This document shows, one piece after another, positions 55,811-64,000 of a stretch of 64,000 nt of DNA. A program made the position numbers and the translations under genes. Below the pieces are notes generated by a model. That model had not been told where the DNA came from. It worked only from the letters and a program-made list of their open reading frames with translations, and did no database searches. Source of the stretch: an uncultured Prevotellaceae bacterium (GTDB taxonomy: Bacteria; Bacteroidota; Bacteroidia; Bacteroidales; Bacteroidaceae); the NCBI GenBank assembly GCA_900320045.1, contig ONQT01000013.1, forward strand, positions 1 to 64,000, in the 5' to 3' direction. Every line of letters begins with the position of its first letter. Position 1 is the stretch's first letter.

Positions 55811-56962
55811 TTACGAGAGGAAGCCCAGCAGGGCGCCTGCAGCCACGGCAGAGCCGATGACTCCAGCCACGTTGGGACCCATGGCGTGCATGAGCAGGAA
55901 GTTGTGGCGGTCGTACTCCAGGCCGAGGTTGTTAGAGATGCGGGCAGCCATAGGAACGGCGCTCACACCGGCATTGCCAATCAGCGGGTTCAGCTTCTTG
56001 TCCTTCGGCAGGAAGAGGTTCATCAGCTTCACGAACAGCACGCCGCTCATGGTGGCGATGATGAAGGCTCCGGCTCCGATGGCGAAGATGTAGATAGTGT
56101 TCATCGTAAGGAACTCAGAGGCCTGCGTGGAGCAGCCTACCGTCAGACCTAAGAGCATGACGACGATATCGTTCAGCGCTGCACCGGCAGTCTTGGCGAG
56201 ACGGGTAGTCTTGCCGCTCTCCTTCAGCAGGTTGCCGAAGAACAGCATGCCGAGCAGGGGCAGGCCGGATGGTACGATGAATGTGGTGAGCAACAGTCCC
56301 ACGATGGGGAACAGGATGCGTTCGGTCTGTGATACCTCGCGGGCAGGCTTCATCTTGATGAGGCGCTCTTTCTTGGTGGTCAGCAGACGCATCAAAGGCG
56401 GCTGGATGAGTGGTACCAAGGCCATGTAGCTATAGGCACACACAGCGATGGCTCCCATCAGGTTGGGCGACAGCTTGCTACTGAGGAAGATGGCCGTAGG
56501 TCCGTCGGCACCACCGATAATGGCGATACCGGCAGCCTGATTGGGTTCGAAGCCTAAAGCCAGGGCGAACATATAGGCGCCAAAGATACCAAACTGTGCT
56601 GCGGCACCGATGAGCATCAGCTTCGGATTAGCCAGTAGGGCCGAGAAGTCGGTCATGGCACCAATGCCCAGGAAGATGAGCGGCGGATACCAGCCCTGAC
56701 GCACACCCTGATAGAAGATGTTCAGCACGGAGTTGTCCTCGTAGAGACCGATTTCCAGTCCTGCATCGGCACGGAAGGGGATGTTGCCGAGGATGATACC
56801 CAGTCCGATGGGTACGAGCAGCAGGGGCTCGAAGTCCTTCTTGATGGCCAGCCAGATGAAGAAGGCTCCTACTGCTATCATGATGAGGTTGCCTGCCGTC
56901 ACGTTGGCAAAGCCCGTGTAGGTCAGGAACTCATTGAGGTTGTCTATGATAAATTGCCACAT
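55811..56962 (-). CDS. Sodium-translocating decarboxylase beta subunit (OadB/MmdB family)
   Basis: This 383-residue membrane protein has about 10 helices and is the sodium-pumping subunit of biotin-dependent decarboxylases. Diagnostic segments are FQGVRQGWYPPLIFLGIGAMTDFSALLANP, GIAIIGGADGPTAIFLSSKLSP (the conserved GGADGPT sodium site), YSYMALVPLIQPPLMRLLTTKKER and NPLIGNAGVSAVPMAARIS. It couples decarboxylation of methylmalonyl-CoA (or oxaloacetate) to Na+ export. The nearby mutase genes favour methylmalonyl-CoA. The ATG at 56962 (MWQFIIDNLNEFLTYTG) is preferred over a TTG at 56971. Confidence 0.94.
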   Translation of the reverse strand: MWQFIIDNLNEFLTYTGFANVTAGNLIMIAVGAFFIWLAIKKDFEPLLLVPIGLGIILGNIPFRADAGLEIGLYEDNSVLNIFYQGVRQGWYPPLIFLGIGAMTDFSALLANPKLMLIGAAAQFGIFGAYMFALALGFEPNQAAGIAIIGGADGPTAIFLSSKLSPNLMGAIAVCAYSYMALVPLIQPPLMRLLTTKKERLIKMKPAREVSQTERILFPIVGLLLTTFIVPSGLPLLGMLFFGNLLKESGKTTRLAKTAGAALNDIVVMLLGLTVGCSTQASEFLTMNTIYIFAIGAGAFIIATMSGVLFVKLMNLFLPKDKKLNPLIGNAGVSAVPMAARISNNLGLEYDRHNFLLMHAMGPNVAGVIGSAVAAGALLGFLS

Positions 56963-56993
56963 AATTGTCAATTTTCAATTATCAATTATCAAT

Positions 56994-57479
56994 TTAGCCG
57001 ATGGTCAACATAACGGCACCTTCCATGACAGAGTCGCCGGGATTGACGAGGATAGAGGTGACGGTACCGGCATACTCAGCCTCGATGTTGTTCTGCATCT
57101 TCATGGCTTCCAGCACGATGACGACGTCGCCCACGCCTACTGTGTCGCCCACCTTCACATTGATGGCGTTGATGGTGCCGGGCAGGGGAGCCTTCACGGG
57201 ATTGCCAGCACCGGCAGGAGCTGCAGGTTGTGCGGCCTGGGGCTTGGCAGCGGGTGCGGGCTGTGCTGCAGGCTGTGCGGGAGCAGCAGGAGCTTCGGGA
57301 GCTACTGAAGCCGTGAGCTTGGCAGCTGCCAAGGCAGGGTGCTTAGCGGCATTGATGGGTTTCTGCATCTCAATCTCGAAAGGGATGCCGTTGACGTTTA
57401 CATGGGCAATCTTGCCTTCTACTGCGGCGATTTCTACCTCGTAGTCTACGCCTTGTACTTTATACTTATATGTTTTCAT
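56994..57479 (-). CDS. Biotin carboxyl carrier subunit of the decarboxylase
   Basis: This 161-residue protein has an N-terminal beta domain (YKYKVQGVDYEVEIAAVEGKIAHV), an alanine/proline-rich flexible linker at about 65-95, and a C-terminal biotinyl domain at about 95-161 with the biotinylation motif VLEAMKMQN (Lys biotinylated). It carries CO2 from the carboxyltransferase to the membrane subunits. It is 3 bp from the OadG-like gene upstream and 31 bp from the beta subunit start. Confidence 0.95.
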   Translation of the reverse strand: MKTYKYKVQGVDYEVEIAAVEGKIAHVNVNGIPFEIEMQKPINAAKHPALAAAKLTASVAPEAPAAPAQPAAQPAPAAKPQAAQPAAPAGAGNPVKAPLPGTINAINVKVGDTVGVGDVVIVLEAMKMQNNIEAEYAGTVTSILVNPGDSVMEGAVMLTIG

Positions 57480-57482
57480 TGT

Positions 57483-58520
57483 TTAATGTAGTTCTGGGGT
57501 TGTGGGAATGGTGGGAGCGTTGTGCTTGGTGGGGATGAAAGCCTCGTGCAGATGCGTCATCTGACTGTATTCATCGTCCCAGCCGGTGTCTTTAGGCTTG
57601 ATGGTGATGACACCGCTTTCCACATCGTGGATGTCGTCCTCGTACTGACGCAGGGCCAAACCGATGACGGCCATGTAGACCTCGCGGTCGATACCCTTGG
57701 TGTCGAAGCCTTCCTTCAGCATGACACCGGTCTTGTGACCTACCTCCATCGTCATCTCCACCGTCTTGGTGATGGGCTTGATGGGTTGCTTGTTTGCCAC
57801 CATCTTAGCGGTGTCCATGTGGCGCATCAGCATGCCGAAGAGTGTGAAGGTAATCCACAGCAGTGCCAGACAGCTGAATACGATGCCCATGGCCATGATA
57901 GCCATGCCGAAGCCGTACGGGTCTTCGCGCTTGAACTTAGCAACCTTCGACTCGCTGACAACCGTCTGGTTCTGGATGCCCGGCGTTACGCGGTCGGCGC
58001 TCTTTGTCTCCCAGTCGGCAGCATTGCCGTTGTTGGCTACACGGGCATAGGACTGGTCGGCCTTCAAGACGGGAACCGTGACAGAGTCGATGAGTTGGGT
58101 GGCATTACCATTGTAGATGGCAATCCACAGGGGCTTGGTGCCATCAGCAGGTACGGTGAGGTGCATGGCTCCCTTGGCAGGCGAGCTGTTCAGATGGAAT
58201 ACCACTAGCTGGCGGGCCTTGAGTTCCGTGCGGCTGTCGCCGTTGGGAATCTGGCTCATGCGCTTCACGCGTTCGGGTACGCTCATCTTTTTGTCGAGTA
58301 CGGAACGGTCGGTGGTGATGTACATACCCCGAATGTTGTAGGTAGAGTGCGAGATGTTGGCAATCTCCACCCACGCCTGACGTTCTCCGTATTCGTCAAT
58401 CAGGCTTGTCTCGTTCTGTGTCATCACCTCGTTGAGCTTGATGCTGGCGTCCATCTGGGCAAACATCGGCTGCGTGGCAATGGTTAGGAGCAAGCCTAAC
58501 ATGAATCCGAATTTTTTCAT
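57483..58520 (-). CDS. OadG-like decarboxylase subunit with N-terminal lamin-tail-like domain
   Basis: This 345-residue protein has a signal peptide (MKKFGFMLGLLLTIATQPMFAQ), then at about 25-150 a lamin-tail-like beta domain (IKLNEVMTQNETSLIDEYGERQAWVEIANIS). A membrane helix follows at about 205-230 (GFGMAIMAMGIVFSCLALLWITFTLFGML), typical of OadG, with a cytoplasmic C-terminus. OadG subunits are normally under 100 residues; this fusion is a Bacteroidota variant. It holds the decarboxylase complex together, and the extra domain probably sits outside the inner membrane. The carboxyltransferase alpha subunit gene is not adjacent. Confidence 0.88.
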   Translation of the reverse strand: MKKFGFMLGLLLTIATQPMFAQMDASIKLNEVMTQNETSLIDEYGERQAWVEIANISHSTYNIRGMYITTDRSVLDKKMSVPERVKRMSQIPNGDSRTELKARQLVVFHLNSSPAKGAMHLTVPADGTKPLWIAIYNGNATQLIDSVTVPVLKADQSYARVANNGNAADWETKSADRVTPGIQNQTVVSESKVAKFKREDPYGFGMAIMAMGIVFSCLALLWITFTLFGMLMRHMDTAKMVANKQPIKPITKTVEMTMEVGHKTGVMLKEGFDTKGIDREVYMAVIGLALRQYEDDIHDVESGVITIKPKDTGWDDEYSQMTHLHEAFIPTKHNAPTIPTTPELH

Positions 58521-58590
58521 TTGTTTTGTGTTATGTTTGTGTATTATTATTTTTGATGGGTCTTATGGGCTAATGGGTCTAATGGGCCGG

Positions 58591-60282
58591 TTAGCCACAG
58601 CAGATGAGCACGATGAGCTGAGCGGTGAATATGCGCAGGAACATCGACAACGGGTAGACCGTTGAGTAGCCCACCGCCGGAGCCTCCTTCGAGCAGATGC
58701 TGTTAGCATACGCCAGAGCAGGGGGGTCGGTGTATGTACCGGCAATCATGCCTGCCAGGGTGAAGTAGTTGAGTCTGAACTTTATGCGGGCAATGGGGCC
58801 GACGATGAGGATGGGGATGATGGTGATGAGGAAACCCGTGAGGACATACAACAGTCCGTCGCCGTCCACCACCGTGTTGACGAATCCTGCTCCAGCCTTA
58901 ATGCCTACAGAGGCCAGGAAGAGCACTAGACCTATCTCGCGCAACATCATGTTGGCCGATGTCGACGTATAGGTGACGAGGTGTATCTTGTAGCCGTAGC
59001 GGCCAATGAGGATGGCGATGATCAGCGGTCCGCCGGCGATACCTAACTTCAAGGGAACCGGCATGCCGGGAATGGCAAAGGGCAGCGAGCCGAAGACGAT
59101 ACCCAAGATGATGCCTACGAAGATGGTGGCAATGTTAGGCGCATTCAGACGGCGTATGCTATTACCCATCTTACTGGCTACACGGTCGACAGCATCCTCA
59201 GGGCCTACCACCATGATGCGGTCGCCTACCTGCAGCGGCAGGGAAGCAGAGGCAAAGAGATCCATGCCGTGGCGCGTAACACGAGTGACGTTGACGCCAT
59301 GAACACTCGAGAAATGCATGGAGGCCAGCGTCTTGCCGTTGATTTCAGGATTGGTAATCAGGATGCGCTTGGACACCAGGGGCTGGTCCTGCTGCTCGAA
59401 GTCAATGTCGATCTTCGGACCGATGAAGGCCACGATAGCCTCGTAGTCGGCCTCGGCACAAACAATGAGCATCTGGTCGCCTATGTGGAACACGGTCTTG
59501 CTGGTAGGAATGGACAACTCGCCGTCGTGAACAATGCGAGATACCACGAAGTCACGGTTCAGGAAGTCGTGTACCTGCAACAAGGTCTTGCCCTCCAGGT
59601 ACTTGTTCGTAACCTCAATATGCATCTTGTAAGGCTTCTTGTTGGCGCTGGTCTCGTCCATGGCTTGCAGCAGAGCCTCGTCCTTCTCTAATTTAATATT
59701 GCATATATACCTTATTAATATAGTAGCACCGATAATACCCAAAACGCCCAAGGGGTAGGCACAGGCATAGGCCGAGGCAATCTGCGGGGCGTTCTGTCCG
59801 AAGACAGACCCCAAGGCTTCGTTGGCAGCACCCAGACCCGGTGTGTTGGTGACGGCACCGTAAAGCGTACCCACCATCATCGGAAGATTGGTGATGTCGC
59901 GTGTGTCGAAGAAGGTGTAGTAGCAGGCAAACATGACTAGGATGTTAAGCGCAATGGCTGACGTGGCCAGTGCGTTGAGCTTGATACCCTGGGTGCCGAA
60001 ACTCTCGAAGAAGCCCGGTCCTACCTGCAAACCAATCATGAACACAAAGAGAATCAGCCCGAAGTCCTGAACGAACGTCAGGATAGGGGTGGGGGCGGTG
60101 AAGCCGATGTGGCCAGCCACAATACCGGCGAACAGTACGAATGTAACGCCCAGCGAAATACCGCCAATCTTTATTTTACCGAGGTAGACACCTGCGGCGA
60201 TGACGACGGCATAAAGCAGGGCAATGTGCGCCACAGAATCAGTTGTGGTGAACAAATCCTTTAACCATTGAAGTGAGTCCAT
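58591..60282 (-). CDS. AspT/YidE-family transporter
   Basis: This 563-residue protein starts [46 protein letters not shown]. It has the family layout of two homologous membrane halves (about 5-190 and 395-563) around two cytoplasmic TrkA-C domains (about 215-300 and 305-385; [24 protein letters not shown]). GNLPM-like gate sequences and [34 protein letters not shown] fit the aspartate:alanine exchanger group. It may exchange dicarboxylates such as aspartate or succinate; the substrate is not known. It is 70 bp upstream of the decarboxylase genes and may share their transcript. The -7 box TAATTTTG lies at 60314-60307. Confidence 0.88.
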   Translation of the reverse strand: MDSLQWLKDLFTTTDSVAHIALLYAVVIAAGVYLGKIKIGGISLGVTFVLFAGIVAGHIGFTAPTPILTFVQDFGLILFVFMIGLQVGPGFFESFGTQGIKLNALATSAIALNILVMFACYYTFFDTRDITNLPMMVGTLYGAVTNTPGLGAANEALGSVFGQNAPQIASAYACAYPLGVLGIIGATILIRYICNIKLEKDEALLQAMDETSANKKPYKMHIEVTNKYLEGKTLLQVHDFLNRDFVVSRIVHDGELSIPTSKTVFHIGDQMLIVCAEADYEAIVAFIGPKIDIDFEQQDQPLVSKRILITNPEINGKTLASMHFSSVHGVNVTRVTRHGMDLFASASLPLQVGDRIMVVGPEDAVDRVASKMGNSIRRLNAPNIATIFVGIILGIVFGSLPFAIPGMPVPLKLGIAGGPLIIAILIGRYGYKIHLVTYTSTSANMMLREIGLVLFLASVGIKAGAGFVNTVVDGDGLLYVLTGFLITIIPILIVGPIARIKFRLNYFTLAGMIAGTYTDPPALAYANSICSKEAPAVGYSTVYPLSMFLRIFTAQLIVLICCG

Positions 60283-60306
60283 ACCTATTTTCTTTCTTTT
60301 GGGGTG

Positions 60307-60314
60307 CAAAATTA
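60307..60314 (-). promoter_or_regulatory. -7 promoter element of the transporter/decarboxylase unit
   Basis: TAATTTTG on the minus strand, 24 nt before the ATG at 60282. Possible TTG -33 elements lie 18 and 22 bp upstream. Confidence 0.55.
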
Positions 60315-60407
60315 CGAAATAATTGCGCAACTCAAGCAATTTTGTGCAACTATTTTTCATAAATATAAAATATTTATTAAATTCTTCGCCAACTCAAAAT
60401 AAATGAT

Positions 60408-60415
60408 TACCTTTG
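60408..60415 (+). promoter_or_regulatory. -7 promoter element of mutAB
   Basis: TACCTTTG, with a leader of about 50 nt before the ATG at 60474. No cobalamin riboswitch sequence is visible in this short leader. Confidence 0.65.
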
Positions 60416-60473
60416 CACAATGTTTTCAAGACGAGCTTAAAACACTTATATAATAAATACATTAAAAACATTT

Positions 60474-62336
60474 ATGGCAAACAAAGAAAAACTCTTCAGC
60501 GAGTTTCAGGCGCCTACCACTCAGGAGTGGTTGGACAAGATTGAAGTGGACCTGAAAGGTGCCGACTTCCAGAAGCGACTCGTGTGGAGAACCAACGAAG
60601 GGTTCAATGTACAGCCCTTCTATCGCCGTGAGGACCTGAAGGATCTCAAGGCTGTGAACTCGCTGCCCGGCGAATTCCCCTATGTACGTGGTAACAAGAA
60701 AGACAACAACCTGTGGTTCGTGCGCCAGGATATCGTCGTCGACGATGCCAAGGCTGCCAATGCCAAGGCGCTGGACATCCTGAACAAGGGTGTTGACTCG
60801 CTGGGATTCAAGATTTCAGGCAAGGATGTCAGCAAGGAGTTCATCGCCACGTTGCTGGACGGCATCGAGCCCCAGTGTGTGGAACTGAACTTCAAGACCT
60901 GTCAGCGTCATTGCGTAGAACTGGCCGAAGTGCTGGTGGCTTACTTCAAGGGTAAGAACTGTCCGCTGGCTGAGCTGAAGGGAAGCATCGACTTCGACCC
61001 CATCAGCAGGATGATGTGCAAGGGCAAGGATGTTACTGCCGTGCTGGAGCAGGCTAAGCCCCTCATCGAGGCACTGAAGGAACTGCCTGGCTATCGTTGT
61101 ATCAACGTCAACAGTGTGGCTCTGAACAATGCCGGTGCTTACATCTATCAGGAGTTAGGCTATGCCCTGGCTTGGGGTGCTGAGTACCTGAATGTGCTCA
61201 CCGAGGCTGGCGTCAGTGCTTGCGATGCTGCCAAGCGCATCAAGTTCAATATGGGCGTTTCCGAGAACTACTTCATGGAGATTGCCAAGTTCCGTGCCGC
61301 TCGTATGCTGTGGGCACAGATTGTCCGTCAGTATGTCGGCGACGAGGCTCTGAACTGCACCTGCTCTCAGATGCACGTCTGCGCCATCACCTCTGAATAT
61401 AACCAGACCCTGTTCGACAGCTACGTCAACCTGCTGCGCTCGCAGACAGAGACCATGTCGGCAGCTTTGGCCAACGTCGACTCTATCGTGGTTACTCCGT
61501 TCGACAAGCCTTACGAGCAGCCGACAGAGTTTGCCGAGCGTATTGCCCGCAATCAGCAGCTGCTGCTGAAGGAAGAGGCTCACTTCGACAAACTCGTTGA
61601 CGTGGCTGGTGGCTCTTACACCATTGAGCATCTCACTGATGCTATCGCTCAGGAAGGCTGGAAGCTGTTCCTCGCTGTCGAGGAGGCTGGTGGCTTCCTA
61701 GCCGAGGTGCTGAAGGGCAACATCGTCAATGCTATCAACGCTTCTAACGACAAGCGTCACGCCGCTGCTGCTACCCGTAAGGAGTTCATCCTGGGTACCA
61801 ACCAGTTCCCCAACTTCACGGAGACCAGCGAGGGCAAAGAACCTATGGCTGGCTGTTGCTGCTGCGCCTCAGGTCACGAGGCCGGCGAAATGCCTCAACT
61901 CAACAAGGAGCGTCTGGCTTCTGAGTTCGAGACCCTGCGTCTCGCTACCGAGAAGGCTAAGAAACAACCTATTGCCTTCATGTTGACCATCGGCAATCTG
62001 GCTATGCGTCAGGCTCGTGCTCAGTTCTCTTGCAACTTCTTGGCAGCTGCTGGCTACAAGGTGATGGACAACCTCGGCTTCAAGACTGTCGAGGAGGGTG
62101 TCGATGCCGCTCTGAAGGCTAACGCCGACATCGTAGTCATCTGCTCTTCAGATGATGAATATGCTGAGTACGCCATCCCTGCCTTCCAGTATCTCAACGG
62201 TCGCGCCATGTTCATTGTAGCTGGTGCTCCCGCTTGCTCGGAAGACCTAAAGGCTGCCGGTATTGAGAACTTCATTCATGTTAAGTCTAACCAGCTCGAA
62301 ACGCTCCGTGCGTACAATGCTAAACTCGGAATCTAA
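60474..62336 (+). CDS. mutA: Methylmalonyl-CoA mutase small subunit
   Basis: This is a 620-residue non-catalytic beta subunit of adenosylcobalamin-dependent methylmalonyl-CoA mutase. The N-terminus ([49 protein letters not shown]), the TIM-barrel region ([58 protein letters not shown]) and the C-terminal B12-like fold (about 500-620) match MutA. The B12 domain lacks the DxHxxG cobalamin-binding histidine, as expected for this subunit. A cysteine run ([12 protein letters not shown], about residue 463) sits in the linker before that domain. It starts the mutAB operon, which interconverts succinyl-CoA and (R)-methylmalonyl-CoA on the way to propionate. Confidence 0.96.
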   Translation: MANKEKLFSEFQAPTTQEWLDKIEVDLKGADFQKRLVWRTNEGFNVQPFYRREDLKDLKAVNSLPGEFPYVRGNKKDNNLWFVRQDIVVDDAKAANAKALDILNKGVDSLGFKISGKDVSKEFIATLLDGIEPQCVELNFKTCQRHCVELAEVLVAYFKGKNCPLAELKGSIDFDPISRMMCKGKDVTAVLEQAKPLIEALKELPGYRCINVNSVALNNAGAYIYQELGYALAWGAEYLNVLTEAGVSACDAAKRIKFNMGVSENYFMEIAKFRAARMLWAQIVRQYVGDEALNCTCSQMHVCAITSEYNQTLFDSYVNLLRSQTETMSAALANVDSIVVTPFDKPYEQPTEFAERIARNQQLLLKEEAHFDKLVDVAGGSYTIEHLTDAIAQEGWKLFLAVEEAGGFLAEVLKGNIVNAINASNDKRHAAAATRKEFILGTNQFPNFTETSEGKEPMAGCCCCASGHEAGEMPQLNKERLASEFETLRLATEKAKKQPIAFMLTIGNLAMRQARAQFSCNFLAAAGYKVMDNLGFKTVEEGVDAALKANADIVVICSSDDEYAEYAIPAFQYLNGRAMFIVAGAPACSEDLKAAGIENFIHVKSNQLETLRAYNAKLGI

Positions 62337-62338
62337 TT

Positions 62339-64000
62339 ATGGCACGTAAGAATTTTAAAGATATTGATATCTACGCTGGCATTCAACAGAAGAATGGTCA
62401 GCAGTGGCAGCAGGAGAATGGCATCAGCGCTAACTGGCGTACGCCCGAGCAGATTGACATTCAGCCTGTTTATACCAAAGAAGACCTGGAGGGCATGGAG
62501 CATCTCGACTTCACAGCCGGTATTCCTCCTTATCTCCGTGGTCCGTATTCTATGATGTATCCCTTCCGTCCGTGGACCATCCGTCAGTATGCCGGATTCT
62601 CTACCGCCGAGGAGTCAAATGCTTTCTATCGTCGTAACCTGGCTTCCGGTCAGAAAGGTCTTTCTGTAGCCTTCGACCTGCCGACACACCGTGGTTACGA
62701 CCCCGACAATGCTCGTGTAGTGGGTGATGTCGGTAAGGCTGGCGTGTCTATCTGCAATGAGGAGAACATGAAGGTGCTCTTCAGCGGTATCCCCTTGAAC
62801 AAGATGTCTGTGTCAATGACCATGAACGGTGCTGTGCTGCCTATTCTGGCCTTCTACATCGTGGCAGGTCTGGAGCAGGGTGCTCAGTTGGAGGAGATGG
62901 CTGGAACCATCCAGAACGATATCCTGAAGGAGTTCATGGTGCGTAACACCTATATCTATCCGCCCGCATTCTCGATGAAGATTATCGCTGATATCTTCGA
63001 ATATACTTCGCAGAAGATGCCTAAGTTCAATAGCATCTCTATATCAGGTTATCACATGCAGGAAGCTGGTGCTACCGCAGATATCGAGCTGGCTTATACT
63101 CTGGCTGATGGTATGGACTACTTGCGTACTGGTGTGAATGCCGGTATCGATGTGGATGCCTTCGCTCCTCGTCTGAGCTTCTTCTGGGCAATCGGTATGA
63201 ACCACTTCATGGAGATTGCCAAGATGCGTGCAGGCCGTCTGCTGTGGGCTAAGATTGTGAAGAGCTTCGGTGCCAAGAACCCGAAGTCGCTCGCTCTGCG
63301 TACCCACTCTCAGACCTCTGGTTGGTCACTCACCGAGCAGGACCCCTTCAACAACGTAGGTCGTACCTGTATCGAGGCAATGGCTGCCGTGCTGGGTCAC
63401 ACTCAGTCGCTGCATACCAACGCTCTCGACGAGGCCATCGCCCTGCCTACCGACTTCTCGGCTCGTATCGCCCGTAACACTCAGATTTACATCCAGAACG
63501 AGACGAAGGTCTGCAAGCAGATTGATCCGTGGGCAGGTTCTTACTATGTGGAGACCCTCACCAACGAGTTGGTTCACAAGGCTTGGGAGCACATCCAGGA
63601 GATTGAGAAGCTGGGTGGTATGGCTAAGGCCATCGAGACCGGTCTGCCCAAGATGCGTATCGAGGAGGCTGCAGCCCGTACTCAGGCTCGTATCGACTCT
63701 GGTGTTCAGACGATTGTCGGTACCAACAAGTATCGCTTGGAGCATGAGGATCCCATAGACATCCTCGAGGTCGACAATACCGCTGTTCGCAAGCAGCAGG
63801 AGGAGAACCTGAAGGAGGTGAAGGCTCATCGCGACGAAGCCGCTTGTCAGGCTGCCCTAAAGGCCATCACGGAGTGCGTCCGCGACTTCAAGGAAGGCCG
63901 CAAGAGCGAGAACAACTTGCTCGACCTGGCTGTCAAGGCTGCTCAGCTGCGTTGTACCTTGGGTGAGATTTCAGATGCCTGCGAAGAGATTGTAGGCCGT
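62339..64000 (+). CDS. mutB: Methylmalonyl-CoA mutase large (catalytic) subunit, 5' part
   Basis: The first 554 codons are present; the gene runs off the window. It starts [14 protein letters not shown] 2 bp after the mutA stop. Catalytic-subunit motifs are all visible: [54 protein letters not shown] near residue 65-115, [51 protein letters not shown] and [28 protein letters not shown]. The cobalamin-binding domain with DxHxxG lies beyond the window. With mutA it forms the heterodimer that carries out the B12 radical rearrangement between succinyl-CoA and methylmalonyl-CoA. Confidence 0.97.
   Translation, partial: MARKNFKDIDIYAGIQQKNGQQWQQENGISANWRTPEQIDIQPVYTKEDLEGMEHLDFTAGIPPYLRGPYSMMYPFRPWTIRQYAGFSTAEESNAFYRRNLASGQKGLSVAFDLPTHRGYDPDNARVVGDVGKAGVSICNEENMKVLFSGIPLNKMSVSMTMNGAVLPILAFYIVAGLEQGAQLEEMAGTIQNDILKEFMVRNTYIYPPAFSMKIIADIFEYTSQKMPKFNSISISGYHMQEAGATADIELAYTLADGMDYLRTGVNAGIDVDAFAPRLSFFWAIGMNHFMEIAKMRAGRLLWAKIVKSFGAKNPKSLALRTHSQTSGWSLTEQDPFNNVGRTCIEAMAAVLGHTQSLHTNALDEAIALPTDFSARIARNTQIYIQNETKVCKQIDPWAGSYYVETLTNELVHKAWEHIQEIEKLGGMAKAIETGLPKMRIEEAAARTQARIDSGVQTIVGTNKYRLEHEDPIDILEVDNTAVRKQQEENLKEVKAHRDEAACQAALKAITECVRDFKEGRKSENNLLDLAVKAAQLRCTLGEISDACEEIVGR

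Noticed and set aside
60283..60473. Cobalamin riboswitch upstream of mutAB
   Set aside because: The leader after the -7 box is only about 50 nt and no B12-box sequence is visible.

Overview
The window is chromosomal DNA from a member of the Bacteroidales, most likely Prevotellaceae (Prevotella or a relative). The taxonomic signals are Bacteroidota-type promoters (TTTG, about 19-20 bp, then TAnnTTTG) in front of most transcription units, almost no Shine-Dalgarno sequences, type IX secretion components (PorQ, PorE) with secreted proteins carrying C-terminal sorting-like tails, many Bacteroidota-only families (DUF4492, DUF6048, DUF6452, DUF4251), cytochrome bd, and a two-subunit methylmalonyl-CoA mutase with a Na+-pumping decarboxylase typical of succinate/propionate fermenters. 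The genus is inferred; no 16S gene is present.

Layout. 1-120: 3' end of a 5S rRNA and its terminator. 120-637: repeat-rich spacer. 638-5155: a giant secreted beta-helix surface protein. 5383-9353: uxuA and uxuB (uronate catabolism) around a coiled-coil lipoprotein. 9426-12068 (minus): tonB-like gene, polyprenyl synthase, tatD. 12182-13896: porQ and cmk. 13891-21089 (minus): four secreted pectate lyases, two PL9-like and two PL1-like. 21263-26051: porE, an NCS2 purine permease and a sensor kinase, facing a membrane-anchored AraC-type regulator (26110-27228). 27261-31982: topoisomerase III, a porin and a sodium/solute symporter. 32030-35001 (minus): cydAB with its DUF4492 partner. 35161-40166: TolC/HlyD/ABC-2 export operon. 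40679-44194: two glycosyltransferases and a MATE exporter, bracketed by two candidate small RNA genes. 44504-46778: rsmA and nhaD. 46911-50794 (minus): glycosyltransferase, DUF6452, DUF6048, apbE, crp/fnr. 50926-51098: SRP RNA and tRNA-Thr. 51100-55750: accessory region with a decayed nuclease, lipoproteins, a DUF4160/DUF2442 pair, duplicated segments and a long hairpin. 55811-60282 (minus): methylmalonyl-CoA (or oxaloacetate) decarboxylase membrane subunits and an AspT/YidE-like transporter. 60474-64000: methylmalonyl-CoA mutase small subunit and the start of the large subunit.

Functional picture. Secreted lyases would cut pectin, with uxuA/uxuB handling uronates inside the cell. Energy is conserved by fermentation to succinate/propionate, with a Na+-pumping decarboxylase, NhaD and sodium symporters sharing a sodium cycle, and cytochrome bd for microoxic respiration or oxygen removal. 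The sequence features that stand out most are: (1) a family of short hairpins with an invariant CAGAA loop and variable stems, found between genes and also in frame inside conserved proteins; (2) two candidate ncRNA loci with matching promoters and TTGA-N6-TCAA (Crp/Fnr-type) boxes at the same distance; (3) a 119-bp nested hairpin in a lipoprotein leader; and (4) several promoters whose -7 box lies only 5-8 nt from the start codon.
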